From assembly GCA_031428675.1 (NCBI GenBank), contig JANOYC010000093.1, forward strand, positions 1 to 64,000: a stretch of 64,000 nucleotides of DNA, written 5' to 3'. The DNA is from JANOYC01 sp031428675. Lineage in GTDB: Bacteria; Actinomycetota; Actinomycetes; Actinomycetales; Microbacteriaceae. Below the pieces are notes generated by a model. That model was not told where the DNA came from, searched no databases, and worked only from the letters and a program-made list of their open reading frames with translations. Each line of letters begins with the position of its first letter. Positions within the stretch are counted from its first letter, which is position 1. Of the stretch, positions 15,999 to 25,530 are shown one piece after another. Made by a program: the position numbers and the translations under genes.

Positions 15999-16979
15999 TT
16001 ACACGGAATGCAGCGCGGCGTGCGTCTCGAAACCGGTTGCGCCAAGCTCTGTGGCAATGCGGTTGAGATCCGCAATTGTCGCGAAGTCGATGACTATTGT
16101 TCCCTTGGTCGCGCCGAGAGTGATCTTGACTCGCGTGTTGAGCTGATCCGCGAGTCGCTCCGCTACGTCGTCGAGGTGAGCGCGCTTGCTTCCAGCCTCA
16201 GGTTTATTACGTGGTGACCTTTTGGTCGCTACGACTCCCGCCGCCGCCTCCGCCGCGCGCACTGACAAATCCTCATTGACGATCTTGTCGGCCAGTCGCT
16301 GCATCGCGTCGATGTCGTTCACCGACAACACGGCCCGCGCATGTCCGGCGGTCAGCACTCCCGATGCCACGCGCCGCTGGATGGCGGGTGGAAGCTTCAA
16401 CAATCGGAGCGTGTTGGTTATTTGCGGCCGTGACCGGCCAATTCGTGCACCGAGTTGCTCTTGAGTGATCCCGAAATCGTTGAGTAACTGCTGATAGGCA
16501 GAGGCTTCTTCCAGCGGGTTGAGGTTGGCCCGGTGGAGGTTCTCGAGGAGTGCATCGCGAAGCATGTCCTCGTCTGCGGTGTTCTTGATGATCGCTGGAA
16601 TCGACCCGAGCCCCAATTGCTTCGTCGCCCGCAGTCGACGTTCGCCCATGATGAGTTCGTATTGGGGCGTGTTCTCCGGAGCATCGTCGATCGGCCGGAC
16701 GACGATCGGCTGCAGCACTCCGATCTCGCGAATGGAATGCACTAGCTCAGCGAGTTCCTCCTCGCGGAATTCTGTGCGAGGTTGCTGTGGATTCGGTCGA
16801 ATGTCGTCGGGGGAGAGGTTAGCCAGACGGGCCCCCGGCACCGACACCAGCTCGTGCTCGTCATCCACAACGCGCGCGGGGAAGAACACGTCGACGGGTC
16901 GCGCTGCCGTCGGATCGTCACCGGTGGGTATGAGGGCGCCGATTCCACGGCCCAGGCCAGTGCGTTTTGGTGCTGCCAT
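15999..16979 (-). CDS. parB: Chromosome partitioning protein ParB
   Basis: The 326-residue CTP-dependent clamp loads at parS and organises the origin region. The N-terminus is basic (KRTGLGRGIGALIPTGDD). The CTP site includes IRPNPQQPRTEF and GERRLRATKQLG. The HTH region ITQEQLGARIGRSRPQITNTLRLL is at about residues 190-213, and a C-terminal dimerisation domain follows. It overlaps the parA stop by one base (TAATG). Two parS sites lie within 2 kb. Confidence 0.97.
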   Translation of the reverse strand: MAAPKRTGLGRGIGALIPTGDDPTAARPVDVFFPARVVDDEHELVSVPGARLANLSPDDIRPNPQQPRTEFREEELAELVHSIREIGVLQPIVVRPIDDAPENTPQYELIMGERRLRATKQLGLGSIPAIIKNTADEDMLRDALLENLHRANLNPLEEASAYQQLLNDFGITQEQLGARIGRSRPQITNTLRLLKLPPAIQRRVASGVLTAGHARAVLSVNDIDAMQRLADKIVNEDLSVRAAEAAAGVVATKRSPRNKPEAGSKRAHLDDVAERLADQLNTRVKITLGATKGTIVIDFATIADLNRIATELGATGFETHAALHSV

Positions 16980-17896
16980 TACTCGGGTGCTCCTCGTCGT
17001 GCGATCTCGGCGGCTGCTTCTAGGTAAGAAAGGGAACCACTGGAGTTCCCGTCATAACTGATGACGGTCTGTCCATAGCTCGGCGCTTCAGAAATGCGGA
17101 CTGACCGGGGGATTAGCGTGGAGAGCGCTTGCTTCGGAAAATGGTCGCGCACGTCTTGCACGACCTGGTTGGCGAGGTTCGTACGCACGTCGTACATGGT
17201 GAGAAGAATCGTCGAGACCGTCAAGTGGGGGTTCAAATGCTTCTCGATCATCTCGATGTTCTTCAGCAGTTGACTGAGCCCTTCGAGCGCGTAGTACTCG
17301 CACTGGATCGGTATGAGGACCTCGCGCGCGGCCACAAAGGCGTTGATTGTGAGCAGACCGAGCGACGGCGGGCAGTCAATGAATACATAGTGGTAGGGAT
17401 CTGGAGACTCAGCGAGAAACCGATCGAGCGACGAACGCAGCCGTTGTTCCCGCGCAACGAGCGACACCAACTCGATCTCAGCGCCCGCAAGGTGGATGGT
17501 CGCGGGAAGGCAGTAGAGGTTGTCGAACTCTGAGCTCTTCTGCACGACCGCGGCAATCGGCTCGTCGTCGATCAACACGTCGTAAACGCTCATCACGTCG
17601 GCGGTGTGCTCCACTCCAAGGGCGGTGGACGCGTTTCCCTGGGGGTCCAGATCAATCACAAGCACGCGTGCCCCGTGGCGCGCGAGCGCGGCGGCAAGGT
17701 TCACGGTAGTCGTAGTCTTTCCGACACCACCCTTCTGATTGGCAACCGTGAAGATACGCGGGGCGTCAGGAAGTGGGAGCACGGCGGCGGCCATCGCTTG
17801 GCGCCGACGCGTGATATCCGTCAGTTCGCGCGCGAGAGGTGTGTCTTCCAGAGAGAAGGATGTGGACTTCGTCCGTGAATCAGGACCGGCGTTCAT
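16979..17896 (-). CDS. parA: Chromosome partitioning ATPase ParA
   Basis: The 305-residue protein has a deviant Walker A KGGVGKTTT near residue 58 and the DLDPQGNAS and FIDCPPSLGLLT motifs. I chose the ATG at 17896 because GGGGAG lies five bases upstream; the frame is open to 17995, but the extra part is low in family similarity. Together with ParB it moves the duplicated origins. A parS site lies about 100 bases upstream, between parA and rsmG. Confidence 0.95.
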   Translation of the reverse strand: MNAGPDSRTKSTSFSLEDTPLARELTDITRRRQAMAAAVLPLPDAPRIFTVANQKGGVGKTTTTVNLAAALARHGARVLVIDLDPQGNASTALGVEHTADVMSVYDVLIDDEPIAAVVQKSSEFDNLYCLPATIHLAGAEIELVSLVAREQRLRSSLDRFLAESPDPYHYVFIDCPPSLGLLTINAFVAAREVLIPIQCEYYALEGLSQLLKNIEMIEKHLNPHLTVSTILLTMYDVRTNLANQVVQDVRDHFPKQALSTLIPRSVRISEAPSYGQTVISYDGNSSGSLSYLEAAAEIARRGAPE

Positions 17897-17997
17897 GTAC
17901 TCCCCAGCTGAAGTGGTGTGCGACCCATGCGGTTCGGTATTCTTCCGAATCTGGATCTGTCGTGCCGTGGCTTGCGGTGACGATGCCTCCCGCACAA

Positions 17998-18013
17998 TGT
18001 TTCACGTGAAACT
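17998..18013. other. parS: parS centromere site 1
   Basis: TGTTTCACGTGAAACT matches the conserved 16-base parS palindrome at 15 of 16 positions. It lies between rsmG and the parA start. Confidence 0.93.
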
Positions 18014-18043
18014 CTCTGATTCCGAAAAGCCGCGGCCTGCGCG

Positions 18044-18745
18044 TCAGTCAACTGTAGCCCGAAACACCCTGGTGACTTCGGGAACAACACCCTCTCCGAG
18101 GGTGAGAATCTCAATATTTGTCAGGCGTGACTTGCGGATCACTTTAGAGGCGGACTCAACCTCGTCGTGAACGCGTGCGCCCTTCATGAAGACCATCTCG
18201 CCGCCTGAGCGCACGAGCCGGGCGGTGGCGGGTATCAGCTTGTTCAAAGCAGTGACCGCGCGGGCAGTTACCTGGTCCAATGGCCACGAGAGCTTGGCCT
18301 CCTCCGCGCGTGCCCGTATAACCCGCACGTTCGCCAGCTCCAGCCTGGACGCCTCGCTCGTCAGCCAGTCCACACGGCGTTCCATCGGCTCGATCAACAC
18401 GAATTCGACATCTGGGCGAGCTATCGCAAGCACAAGACCGGGCAACCCGGCTCCGCTTCCGACGTCGCCAGTCGTTCCCGGCCGCAATAATGGTGCAACG
18501 AGCACACAATTCAGGATGTGGCGGGACCAGAGTCGCGGTGGCTCCAGCGGCCCAATCAGACCAAGCTCTTCTCCCCGCGTTGCAAGTTCATGGGTAAAAG
18601 ACCGCGCCACGTCGATACGACTCCCGAACAACGTCGCCGCAACTGCCGGTTCCGCCTCCAACGCAACGGGGGAGTGACTCCGGTCGCCGTCGTCTGGAGC
18701 ACCCTTCACATCATCGCGGGTAGCACCCACGCTGTCGTCGCTCAA
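18044..18745 (-). CDS. rsmG: 16S rRNA (guanine-N7) methyltransferase RsmG
   Basis: The 233-residue enzyme methylates G527 of 16S rRNA; loss gives low-level streptomycin resistance in other bacteria. The SAM site GDVGSGAGLPGLVLAIARP is at about residues 92-110, after WSRHILNC. The first 35 residues are acidic and variable. The listed start is a TTG directly against parS site 2 with no clear ribosome binding site, so the true start may be a GTG a few codons in. It sits between jag and parA as in other actinobacteria. Confidence 0.93.
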   Translation of the reverse strand: MSDDSVGATRDDVKGAPDDGDRSHSPVALEAEPAVAATLFGSRIDVARSFTHELATRGEELGLIGPLEPPRLWSRHILNCVLVAPLLRPGTTGDVGSGAGLPGLVLAIARPDVEFVLIEPMERRVDWLTSEASRLELANVRVIRARAEEAKLSWPLDQVTARAVTALNKLIPATARLVRSGGEMVFMKGARVHDEVESASKVIRKSRLTNIEILTLGEGVVPEVTRVFRATVD

Positions 18746-18761
18746 TGTTTCACGTGAAACT
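18746..18761. other. parS: parS centromere site 2
   Basis: TGTTTCACGTGAAACT is identical to site 1 and matches the consensus at 15 of 16 positions. It covers the jag stop codon and abuts the putative rsmG start. Confidence 0.93.
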
Positions 18762-19338
18762 ACGAGCGGCGGATCACGGTGTGGCGATCGCGACCTTCGC
18801 CCTCGGATTCCGACGAGAATCCACGATCTCCCGCGATATCGTGCACGACCTTCCGTTCGTAGGACGACATGGGCGGCAGTGCCGCCGAACTTGCTCCCTG
18901 CTCGATGCGCTCAATTGCACGCTCCACAAGAGCAGCAAGCTCAGCGGCGCGGGTCTCGCGCGAACCGCCCACGTCGAGGATAAGCCGCGAGAATCGTCCC
19001 GTCCGCGTCTGGACAGCGATACGGGTCAGTTCCTGAAGCGCATTCACGGTATCCGGGCGTGACAACAGACGGAGGTTGCTGTCTTCGGTGCTCGTGACGG
19101 AGAGGTATGCCCGCCCGGCTCGCGCCTCGATGTCGATGTCACCGTCAAGGTCGGTGATATCGAGGAGCTCCTCGATATAGTCGGCGGCAATGTCGCCTTC
19201 CTCTTCCAACTCCGCCACAGAACGATTCGCGTCATCGCCAATGCCCTCCGACGCGCCATCGCGCTCCACCGCCGAGTCGCCGGCGATGGGGGAATCGACC
19301 TCAATGTCGGTCAGTTCGGTGTCGGTCACGTTGTTCAC
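18760..19338 (-). CDS. khpB: RNA-binding protein KhpB/Jag
   Basis: The 192-residue protein has an acidic N-terminus, a KH domain (about residues 55-130, with LNALQELTRIAVQ-like and LILDVGGSRETR segments) and a C-terminal R3H domain whose Arg and His lie in YERKVVHDIAGD. The Jag-N domain of Firmicutes is absent, as is usual in actinobacteria. It overlaps yidC by 4 bases. Known members bind small RNAs and mRNAs and affect cell-wall growth and division. Confidence 0.9.
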   Translation of the reverse strand: MNNVTDTELTDIEVDSPIAGDSAVERDGASEGIGDDANRSVAELEEEGDIAADYIEELLDITDLDGDIDIEARAGRAYLSVTSTEDSNLRLLSRPDTVNALQELTRIAVQTRTGRFSRLILDVGGSRETRAAELAALVERAIERIEQGASSAALPPMSSYERKVVHDIAGDRGFSSESEGEGRDRHTVIRRS

Positions 19339-20294
19339 TTCTTTCCACCCTGCTTCTTGGCACGGTTCTTGCTGACGGGTTGAACCCGCTGGGGCTTCTT
19401 CTCCTCCGCAACGATCACCGCGGAATCAGGCTGCACGTCGTCGGGAATTCCTTTGCGTTGACGACGCTTCGCCAGGCGAGCCTCGCGTTCAAGGGCCGCT
19501 TCGCTGCCCGGAGTCGGCATATTCCGGATCACGATGAATTGCTGCACCATCGTCCACGCGTTGGACGTAAGCCAGTAGAACATCACGCCCAATGGGAAAG
19601 CGAAGCCAGAGAAAGCGAAGACCAGTGGCAGCATGTAGAGCAAAATGCGCTGCTGACGGTACATCGGGCTCGCCTTCATCTCCGGCGATTGATTCTTCGA
19701 CATGATCTGCAATTGAGTGACGAATTGTGAAGCTGTCATCAGCACCACCATCACCGCGGCGATAACAATGACGAGCACGTTGCCGTCGGCCGTGCTCATT
19801 GCCAGCCGGAGCGGAGCGCCGTAGAGTTCGGACTCGCCGAACGATCGGGACAGATCCTGGTTCAGCAAGCCAACGCCAACCAGTTCGCTCTGAGCGTTCT
19901 GCAATACCGAGAATAGGCCGAAGAAGATAGGCATCTGAATCAGCAGCGGCAGGCAGGACGCCAGGGGATTGGTGCCGGTCTTCTTATAGAGGGCCATCGT
20001 CTCCCGAGACATCGCCTCGCGCGAGAACTGGTCTTTCTTGCCCTTGTACTTATCCTGAATTTTCTTCAGGTGTGGCGCCACCTCCATCATCCGGCGTTGG
20101 CTTTTGATTTGCTTGACGAAAATCGGGATGAGCAGGGCGCGAACCACGAGCACGAGGCCAACGATAGACAACACCCACGTCAGTCCATCGGCAGCATCCA
20201 TGCCCACCGCGGTGAGCAGGGTGTGGAAAGCGACGAGGATCGCCTCAATAACCCACTTGATGGGCCACAATATGGCCCCAAAAATATCCGGCAT
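19335..20294 (-). CDS. yidC: Membrane protein insertase YidC
   Basis: The 319-residue protein has five main hydrophobic segments. The cytoplasmic hairpin APHLKKIQDKYKGKKDQFSRE follows the first conserved helix, then NPLASCLPLLIQMPIFFGLF, the YidC/Oxa1 signature. The C-terminal tail is highly basic (KNRAKKQGGKK) and probably binds ribosomes. There is no large periplasmic domain, as in Gram-positive YidC. It inserts membrane proteins alone or with SecYEG. Confidence 0.95.
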   Translation of the reverse strand: MPDIFGAILWPIKWVIEAILVAFHTLLTAVGMDAADGLTWVLSIVGLVLVVRALLIPIFVKQIKSQRRMMEVAPHLKKIQDKYKGKKDQFSREAMSRETMALYKKTGTNPLASCLPLLIQMPIFFGLFSVLQNAQSELVGVGLLNQDLSRSFGESELYGAPLRLAMSTADGNVLVIVIAAVMVVLMTASQFVTQLQIMSKNQSPEMKASPMYRQQRILLYMLPLVFAFSGFAFPLGVMFYWLTSNAWTMVQQFIVIRNMPTPGSEAALEREARLAKRRQRKGIPDDVQPDSAVIVAEEKKPQRVQPVSKNRAKKQGGKK

Positions 20295-20302
20295 TCTCTG
20301 GG

Positions 20303-20614
20303 TCAGCCCTTTCCGTGGCCAGTTGCTACGACAAAACCAAATGGGGTCAATCGATACTTAATCATCGATCTATCGGGGACATCGTCGATTCCGCCCTCGG
20401 CCCAGGGATGACACCGCGCGAGCCGTCGCGAACCGAGCCACACCCCGCGCGCTACACCGTGAGCTTGGATAGCTTGCAGAGCGTAATGCGAGCAACTCGG
20501 GTAGTAACGGCATACATCTCCATATAAAGGAGAGACGATCGCGCGATAGGCACGTAAAACAAGAACGCAGAGATTGCGGGGAACCAGCATGACGAACAGC
20601 AGCGTCCGATTCAT
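20303..20614 (-). CDS. yidD: Membrane protein insertion efficiency factor YidD
   Basis: The 103-residue protein has the DUF37 pattern YRAIVSPLYGDVCRYYPSCSHYA at about residues 23-45, with the conserved Cys residues, followed by GVWLGSRRLARCHPW. It is a small amphipathic helper of YidC. It overlaps rnpA by 4 bases and is followed by yidC after 8 bases. Confidence 0.94.
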   Translation of the reverse strand: MNRTLLFVMLVPRNLCVLVLRAYRAIVSPLYGDVCRYYPSCSHYALQAIQAHGVARGVWLGSRRLARCHPWAEGGIDDVPDRSMIKYRLTPFGFVVATGHGKG

Positions 20615-20955
20615 GCTCCAGTCACGCCCCTGTCAATTCCGTCAAGAACTTCTCTGTGCAGGGTAGTCCACGCGACTTCAGCGCTGCCTGGCAGTGCCCT
20701 GATCACTACGTCCACCCCGAACTCGTGCGTCGCGAGAGCTTCCCGACAGATCGCTTTAAGGCGTCTGCGCACCAAATTGCGGTGCACCGCATTCCCCACG
20801 GATTTCGCCACGATGAATCCGAAGCGGGTCGGATCAGACGTCCTGGTCGCGCGACGAACATGGATATGCGTGTGTGGCGTGACGAGCCGGCGCCCCCGTC
20901 GCACCGTCGAGCGATAGTCCGTGGCTGAAACGACACGGTTCGCCTTCGCGAGCAC
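20611..20955 (-). CDS. rnpA: Ribonuclease P protein component
   Basis: The 114-residue basic protein assists RNase P RNA in trimming tRNA 5' ends. The RNR segment is VGNAVHRNLVRRRLKAICRE at about residues 53-72. It lies between rpmH and yidD, the almost universal order beside dnaA. Confidence 0.95.
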   Translation of the reverse strand: MLAKANRVVSATDYRSTVRRGRRLVTPHTHIHVRRATRTSDPTRFGFIVAKSVGNAVHRNLVRRRLKAICREALATHEFGVDVVIRALPGSAEVAWTTLHREVLDGIDRGVTGA

Positions 20956-20976
20956 GACGGTCTGCCGGCGCGGGTA

Positions 20977-21114
20977 CTACGCGGAGAGTTCGGTGCGGCC
21001 CTTACGGCGGCGCGCACCGAGGATGGCACGACCAGCGCGAGTGCGCATGCGCAAACGGAAGCCGTGCACCTTGGCGCGACGACGGTTGTTCGGCTGGAAG
21101 GTTCGCTTGCTCAT
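20977..21114 (-). CDS. rpmH: 50S ribosomal protein L34
   Basis: This 45-residue protein begins MSKRTFQPNNRRRAKVHGFR and ends GRTELSA. It is nearly invariant in bacteria and marks the left edge of the dnaA region. Its reading frame is on the minus strand, 21 bases before rnpA. Confidence 0.97.
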   Translation of the reverse strand: MSKRTFQPNNRRRAKVHGFRLRMRTRAGRAILGARRRKGRTELSA

Positions 21115-21434
21115 AGTGGTATCTCCAAAGCCCAGCTCTGAAGGCCGGAAAGAAGTGGGAGCCGAAGCGGCTCGAAGTCAACCGGTTAAAAATACGGTGT
21201 TTCGGCGCTCCGGTCAAACGCGCGCTCGCGCAAAGGACCATTATCCACACCCATGTCGAGCAAGTTGGTAACGACACCCTGTGGAGAACTAAGGTGAATC
21301 TCAGCCATTCCGGGGCTGGAACGGTGGAAAACCCCAGGAGTTCACCACAGTCAGTGGATAACCCTGTGAATAACCGCGATCCCGGACCGCACAATGGTTG
21401 TGACCCGTGAGCCCGGCAAGGAAGAGGCGAACCC
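21115..21434. promoter_or_regulatory. dnaA upstream region with DnaA boxes
   Basis: The 320-base gap between divergent rpmH and dnaA holds both promoters. DnaA-box 9-mers are at 21241-21249 (TTATCCACA, perfect) and 21365-21373 (complement TTATTCACA, fits TTWTNCACA). One-mismatch copies are at 21280-21288 and 21353-21361. The group is suited to dnaA autoregulation and may form part of a bipartite origin. No gene is seen. Confidence 0.8.
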
Positions 21435-22853
21435 ATGGCAAACGCACCCGAATCAACGAGGGACATCTGGCAGGCGATTCTTTCTCAACTGACGTCCGAC
21501 GCTCGCATCACTCCGCAGTTGCACGGCTTCATCAACCTCGTCGAGCCTCGCGGCGTCATGGCGGGAACGCTCTATCTTGAGGTTCCTAATGAACTGACCA
21601 GAGGGATGCTGGAACAGCGCATCCGGGTTCCGCTGCTGAACGCGATTTCGACACTCGACGACGAACACGCAGTCTCGACTTTCGCGATCATCGTCAACCC
21701 CGACATCCAACCAGACATCCTCGAGCAGACCATCCCACCAATCGAGGCCTCGTACATTGAACCGCCGGTTTCCGCCACCATCGATCAGGGTCTCACGCCG
21801 AAGCGCACGGATTCCCGACTGAATCCCAAATACAGCTTCGACAACTTCGTCATCGGCGGCTCAAACCGGTTCGCGCACGCCGCCGCTGTCGCCGTTGCCG
21901 AGGCTCCCGCGAAGGCATACAATCCTCTGTTCATCTACGGCGAATCCGGGTTGGGCAAGACCCATCTTCTGCACGCCATCGGCCATTACGCAGAAAGCCT
22001 GTATCCGGGCATTCGCGTTCGTTACGTGAGTTCGGAGGAATTCACTAACGACTTCATCAATTCGATCGCCAACAACCGCGCATCCGTCTTCCAATCCCGA
22101 TACCGCGAAATCGACATTCTGCTCATCGACGACATCCAATTCCTCCAGGGCAAGGACTCGACCCAGGAAGCCTTCTTCCACACCTTCAACACGTTGCACG
22201 ATCACAACAAGCAAGTGGTAATCACCAGTGACCTCGCGCCCAAGCAATTGACCGGATTCGAAGACCGGATGCGCAGTCGGTTTGAATGGGGATTGATCAC
22301 CGACGTGCAGGCGCCCGATCTGGAAACCCGTATCGCCATTCTTCGCAAGAAGGCACAGAGCGAAAAATTGCAGGTCGGGCCGGATATTCTCGAATACATG
22401 GCATCAAAAGTGTCTTCGAACATCCGCGAACTTGAAGGAACTCTCATCCGGGTAACGGCCTTCGCGAGTCTGAATCGAACGCCCGTGGACATGGCGCTCG
22501 TGCAGACGGTGCTCAAAGACCTGATCACCCTCGATGAGGACAATGTGATCGCGCCGACCGACATCATCAATCACACCGCTGCCTACTTCAAACTCACCGT
22601 GGACGACCTCTACGGCTCGTCTCGGTCACAAGCGGTCGCAACTGCGCGCCAAATCGCCATGTATTTGTGTCGTGAGCTCACGAACCTGTCGCTGCCCAAG
22701 ATCGGGCAGCTGTTCGGCAACCGCGATCACACAACGGTGATGTACGCCAACAAGAAAATCACCGAGTTGATGAAAGAACGACGCTCGATCTACAACCAGG
22801 TCACCGAACTAACGAGCAGAATCAAGCAAAACAACAGATTCGACAGGATCTGA
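21435..22853 (+). CDS. dnaA: Chromosomal replication initiator DnaA
   Basis: The 472-residue AAA+ protein opens the origin. Domain I covers about residues 8-90. Domain III starts at NPKYSFDNFVIGGSNRFAHA, with Walker A GESGLGKTH and Walker B LLIDDIQFLQG. Domain IV carries the DNA-binding signature GNRDHTTVMYANKKI near the C-terminus. The linker domain II is short compared with Streptomyces DnaA. Confidence 0.98.
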   Translation: MANAPESTRDIWQAILSQLTSDARITPQLHGFINLVEPRGVMAGTLYLEVPNELTRGMLEQRIRVPLLNAISTLDDEHAVSTFAIIVNPDIQPDILEQTIPPIEASYIEPPVSATIDQGLTPKRTDSRLNPKYSFDNFVIGGSNRFAHAAAVAVAEAPAKAYNPLFIYGESGLGKTHLLHAIGHYAESLYPGIRVRYVSSEEFTNDFINSIANNRASVFQSRYREIDILLIDDIQFLQGKDSTQEAFFHTFNTLHDHNKQVVITSDLAPKQLTGFEDRMRSRFEWGLITDVQAPDLETRIAILRKKAQSEKLQVGPDILEYMASKVSSNIRELEGTLIRVTAFASLNRTPVDMALVQTVLKDLITLDEDNVIAPTDIINHTAAYFKLTVDDLYGSSRSQAVATARQIAMYLCRELTNLSLPKIGQLFGNRDHTTVMYANKKITELMKERRSIYNQVTELTSRIKQNNRFDRI

Positions 22854-23217
22854 TCGGTGATGTGTCCCCTAAATGGCTGACTTCACCCACAGTGTGGATA
22901 ACCTGTGGAAACTTTGTCGAGACTCGCCGTGCACGATGTTGATGAAGTCTTCGGCAATGTGGAGTCACGCTGTGCAGCCTGACAGCATGTGCGGATTACA
23001 CAGAGTGCTTCGCACGGAGATTGAACATCTCACACGCGTGTAGTTTCCTGTCGCTGATTGATGGATGAACGGTTATCCACATTTTCCACAACGGTTAAGA
23101 ATATTGTTCCTGTTTTAACGATTGATTGCTCTGGAACAACCTTGTGATTCTGAGGGCAAAGCCGCTGTGCCAGTATTAACCGGCCAGAAGACCACCACAG
23201 AGCCAAGGGGTGAACCC
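22854..23217. other. oriC: Replication origin oriC (dnaA-dnaN intergenic region)
   Basis: The 364-base gap contains DnaA boxes at 22893-22901 (complement TTATCCACA), 23073-23081 (TTATCCACA) and the abutting 23082-23090 (TTTTCCACA). A one-mismatch copy is at 22904-22912. An AT-rich stretch at about 23091-23130 (TTAAGAATATTG and TTTTAACGATTG) directly follows the paired boxes and is the likely unwinding element. Position between dnaA and dnaN agrees with actinobacterial origins. Confidence 0.9.
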
Positions 23218-24363
23218 GTGAAGTTCCAAGTCAATCGTGACGTTTTCAGTGAAGCCGTCTCGTTTGCGGTCAAACTTCTGCCCCAGCGCACAACTTTGCC
23301 CATCCTGAGTGGTGTGCTGCTCAATGCAACCGATGCGGGAATCACGTTGTCTTCATTCGACTACGAGGTCTCAGCGCAAACGCAGATCAGCGCCGACGTC
23401 GAAGAGCCGGGAACGGTCCTGGTCTCCGGACGACTTCTCGCTGACATTGCCAGTCGTCTTCCCAACGCTCCTGTGCGCTTCTCTACCGATGAAGGTCGCA
23501 TCTCCGTCTCGTGCGGATCCGCGAAGTTCACGCTCTTGAGCATGCCGGTCGAAGAGTATCCGACGCTGCCCCACGTCGCTGAGGAGTCGGGAACGCTTTC
23601 GGCCGAGGCGTTCTCGGCGGCCGTTGCCCAAGTGGCCGTTGCCGCATCGAGAGACGACGTGACTCCGGTGATCACTGGCGTTCAGCTTGAGATCAACGAA
23701 GGATCGCTGTCGTTGGTCGCCACCGATCGCTACCGCGTCGCTGTCCGCGAAATCGAATGGGAATCGTCAGCCGGTGGCGTCGAATCGGCGAGCGCCCTGG
23801 TCCCTGCTCGTACCCTGACCGAAATCGGCAAGACCTTCGGCAACAGTGGAACGATCACTGTGGCGATTACGAACTCTGACGACCGCGAGCTGATCGCGTT
23901 CCGGGCGGATCGAAAGACAGTGACGTCGTTGCTGATCAAAGGCAACTTCCCGCCGGTCAAACGACTGTTTCCCGACAATGTCGACAACTATGCGGTGATG
24001 AATACCGCCGAGCTGATCGAAGCCACCCGTCGTGTCTCACTCGTGCTTGAGCGGGAAGCCGCGCTTCGGTTCAGCTTCTCGATCGACGGGCTGACCCTTG
24101 AAGCAATCGGCGGCGAGCAAGCACAAGCCTCCGAGACCATTGACGCACATCTTCACGGCAGCGACACCGTCGTCTCACTGAAACCGCAGTTTCTCCTCGA
24201 CGGGCTCGGTGCTGTGCATTCGGAATTCGTGCGGATCTCGTTCACCAAGACAGACAACCCCAACAAGCCCGGCCCCGTGCTCATCACGAGCCAGTCATCT
24301 AAAGACCAGGCGGGTGCCGACAATTACAAGTATCTGCTACAGCCCAACCTGCTTCTGCGCTGA
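23218..24363 (+). CDS. dnaN: DNA polymerase III beta sliding clamp
   Basis: The 381-residue clamp starts at the GTG (23218) with AAGGGG upstream and the typical MKFQVNRDVFSEAVSFAVK. Three clamp folds are evident by length and by LLPQRTTLPILSGVLLNA in domain 1. The C-terminus ends YKYLLQPNLLLR; family members usually end with a met-pro-x-arg tail, so the LLR ending is mildly different. The clamp tethers polymerases and repair proteins to DNA. Confidence 0.97.
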   Translation: MKFQVNRDVFSEAVSFAVKLLPQRTTLPILSGVLLNATDAGITLSSFDYEVSAQTQISADVEEPGTVLVSGRLLADIASRLPNAPVRFSTDEGRISVSCGSAKFTLLSMPVEEYPTLPHVAEESGTLSAEAFSAAVAQVAVAASRDDVTPVITGVQLEINEGSLSLVATDRYRVAVREIEWESSAGGVESASALVPARTLTEIGKTFGNSGTITVAITNSDDRELIAFRADRKTVTSLLIKGNFPPVKRLFPDNVDNYAVMNTAELIEATRRVSLVLEREAALRFSFSIDGLTLEAIGGEQAQASETIDAHLHGSDTVVSLKPQFLLDGLGAVHSEFVRISFTKTDNPNKPGPVLITSQSSKDQAGADNYKYLLQPNLLLR

Positions 24364-24384
24364 GGTAGGGCGCGTGGATGCCCG

Positions 24385-25530
24385 GTGATTGTCACGCACC
24401 TCAATCTCAGCGACTTTCGTAACTACGAAACGGCAGATTTGCCGTTACACGCTGGACCCAATCTTTTCGTCGGCAGCAACGGACAGGGGAAGACCAATCT
24501 GGTCGAGGCTGTCGGCTATTTGAGTTCGCTCGGCTCTCACCGGGTTTCGGATGATCGCGCACTCGTGCGCGCCGGGGCAGAATCAGCGATCATCCGAGCT
24601 CGCATCGACATCGGTGAGCGATCGATCCTCGCCGAGGTGCAGATCAATCGCACGGGCGCTAACCGCGCTCAGATCAACCGCGCAGCGATCCGCACGCGTG
24701 AACTCCCGCGGTATTTTTCGAGTGTGATCTTCGCGCCCGAAGATCTCGCTCTCGTGCGGGGCGAGCCGTCGGGACGGCGACGCTACCTCGATGACCTTCT
24801 GGTGCTCCTAAGTCCACGATTATCCGGAGTCATGGCCGATTATGACCGCGTGCTGAGGCAGAGGAACACGCTGCTGAAGTCAGCCCGTGCGTCCGGGTTT
24901 CGCGGCGGCATCCTCCCGACGCTCGATGTGTGGAACGACAAGCTGGTAACGCTCGGAAGTGAGCTCATCGAGGCGCGAAGCGTGCTCGTCGCAGATCTCG
25001 CGCCCTATGTCGCCCGCGCATATGCGACGATCGCCGGCGTCGATCACAGTGCCACTCTCGCACTGGAGCTGAGCATCGCTCCCGACTCGATCGTGGACTC
25101 ACCGGTGACCGCGACGTGGGCGGCCGGGTTGTTCAGGGAATCCTTAGTGGTCAATCGGCGAGCAGAAATCGATCGGGCGATCACGCTGGCAGGTCCGCAC
25201 CGCGATGACCTGGTGCTCGGTCTCAACGACCTGCCAGCGCGAGGTTATGCGAGCCACGGGGAATCCTGGTCATTTGCACTTGCGCTCAAACTCGCTGCTG
25301 CGGAGATCCTTCGCAGGGATGCAGCAGCGGGCGATCCCGTTCTCGTGCTCGATGATGTCTTCGCTGAACTCGATGAAGGTCGCCGGGGTCGGCTAGCCGG
25401 AGCTATCTCCGGATTCGAGCAAGTTCTCATTACTGCGGCTGTTTTCGGGGAAGTACCGGCGGAATTGGCACAGAACGCCGTGCACATCCGGGCTGGCGCG
25501 ATTGTGTCCGAAGCGGATGATCGTGGCTGA
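24385..25530 (+). CDS. recF: DNA replication and repair protein RecF
   Basis: The 381-residue SMC-like ATPase has Walker A GSNGQGKTN at about residues 29-37, the signature region LSPRLSGVMADYDRVLRQRNTLLK-like, and Walker B PVLVLDDVFAELD near 320. It loads RecA at gaps. The start is GTG at 24385. No gnd gene separates it from dnaN, unlike in mycobacteria and Streptomyces. Its end overlaps the dciA start. Confidence 0.97.
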   Translation: MIVTHLNLSDFRNYETADLPLHAGPNLFVGSNGQGKTNLVEAVGYLSSLGSHRVSDDRALVRAGAESAIIRARIDIGERSILAEVQINRTGANRAQINRAAIRTRELPRYFSSVIFAPEDLALVRGEPSGRRRYLDDLLVLLSPRLSGVMADYDRVLRQRNTLLKSARASGFRGGILPTLDVWNDKLVTLGSELIEARSVLVADLAPYVARAYATIAGVDHSATLALELSIAPDSIVDSPVTATWAAGLFRESLVVNRRAEIDRAITLAGPHRDDLVLGLNDLPARGYASHGESWSFALALKLAAAEILRRDAAAGDPVLVLDDVFAELDEGRRGRLAGAISGFEQVLITAAVFGEVPAELAQNAVHIRAGAIVSEADDRG

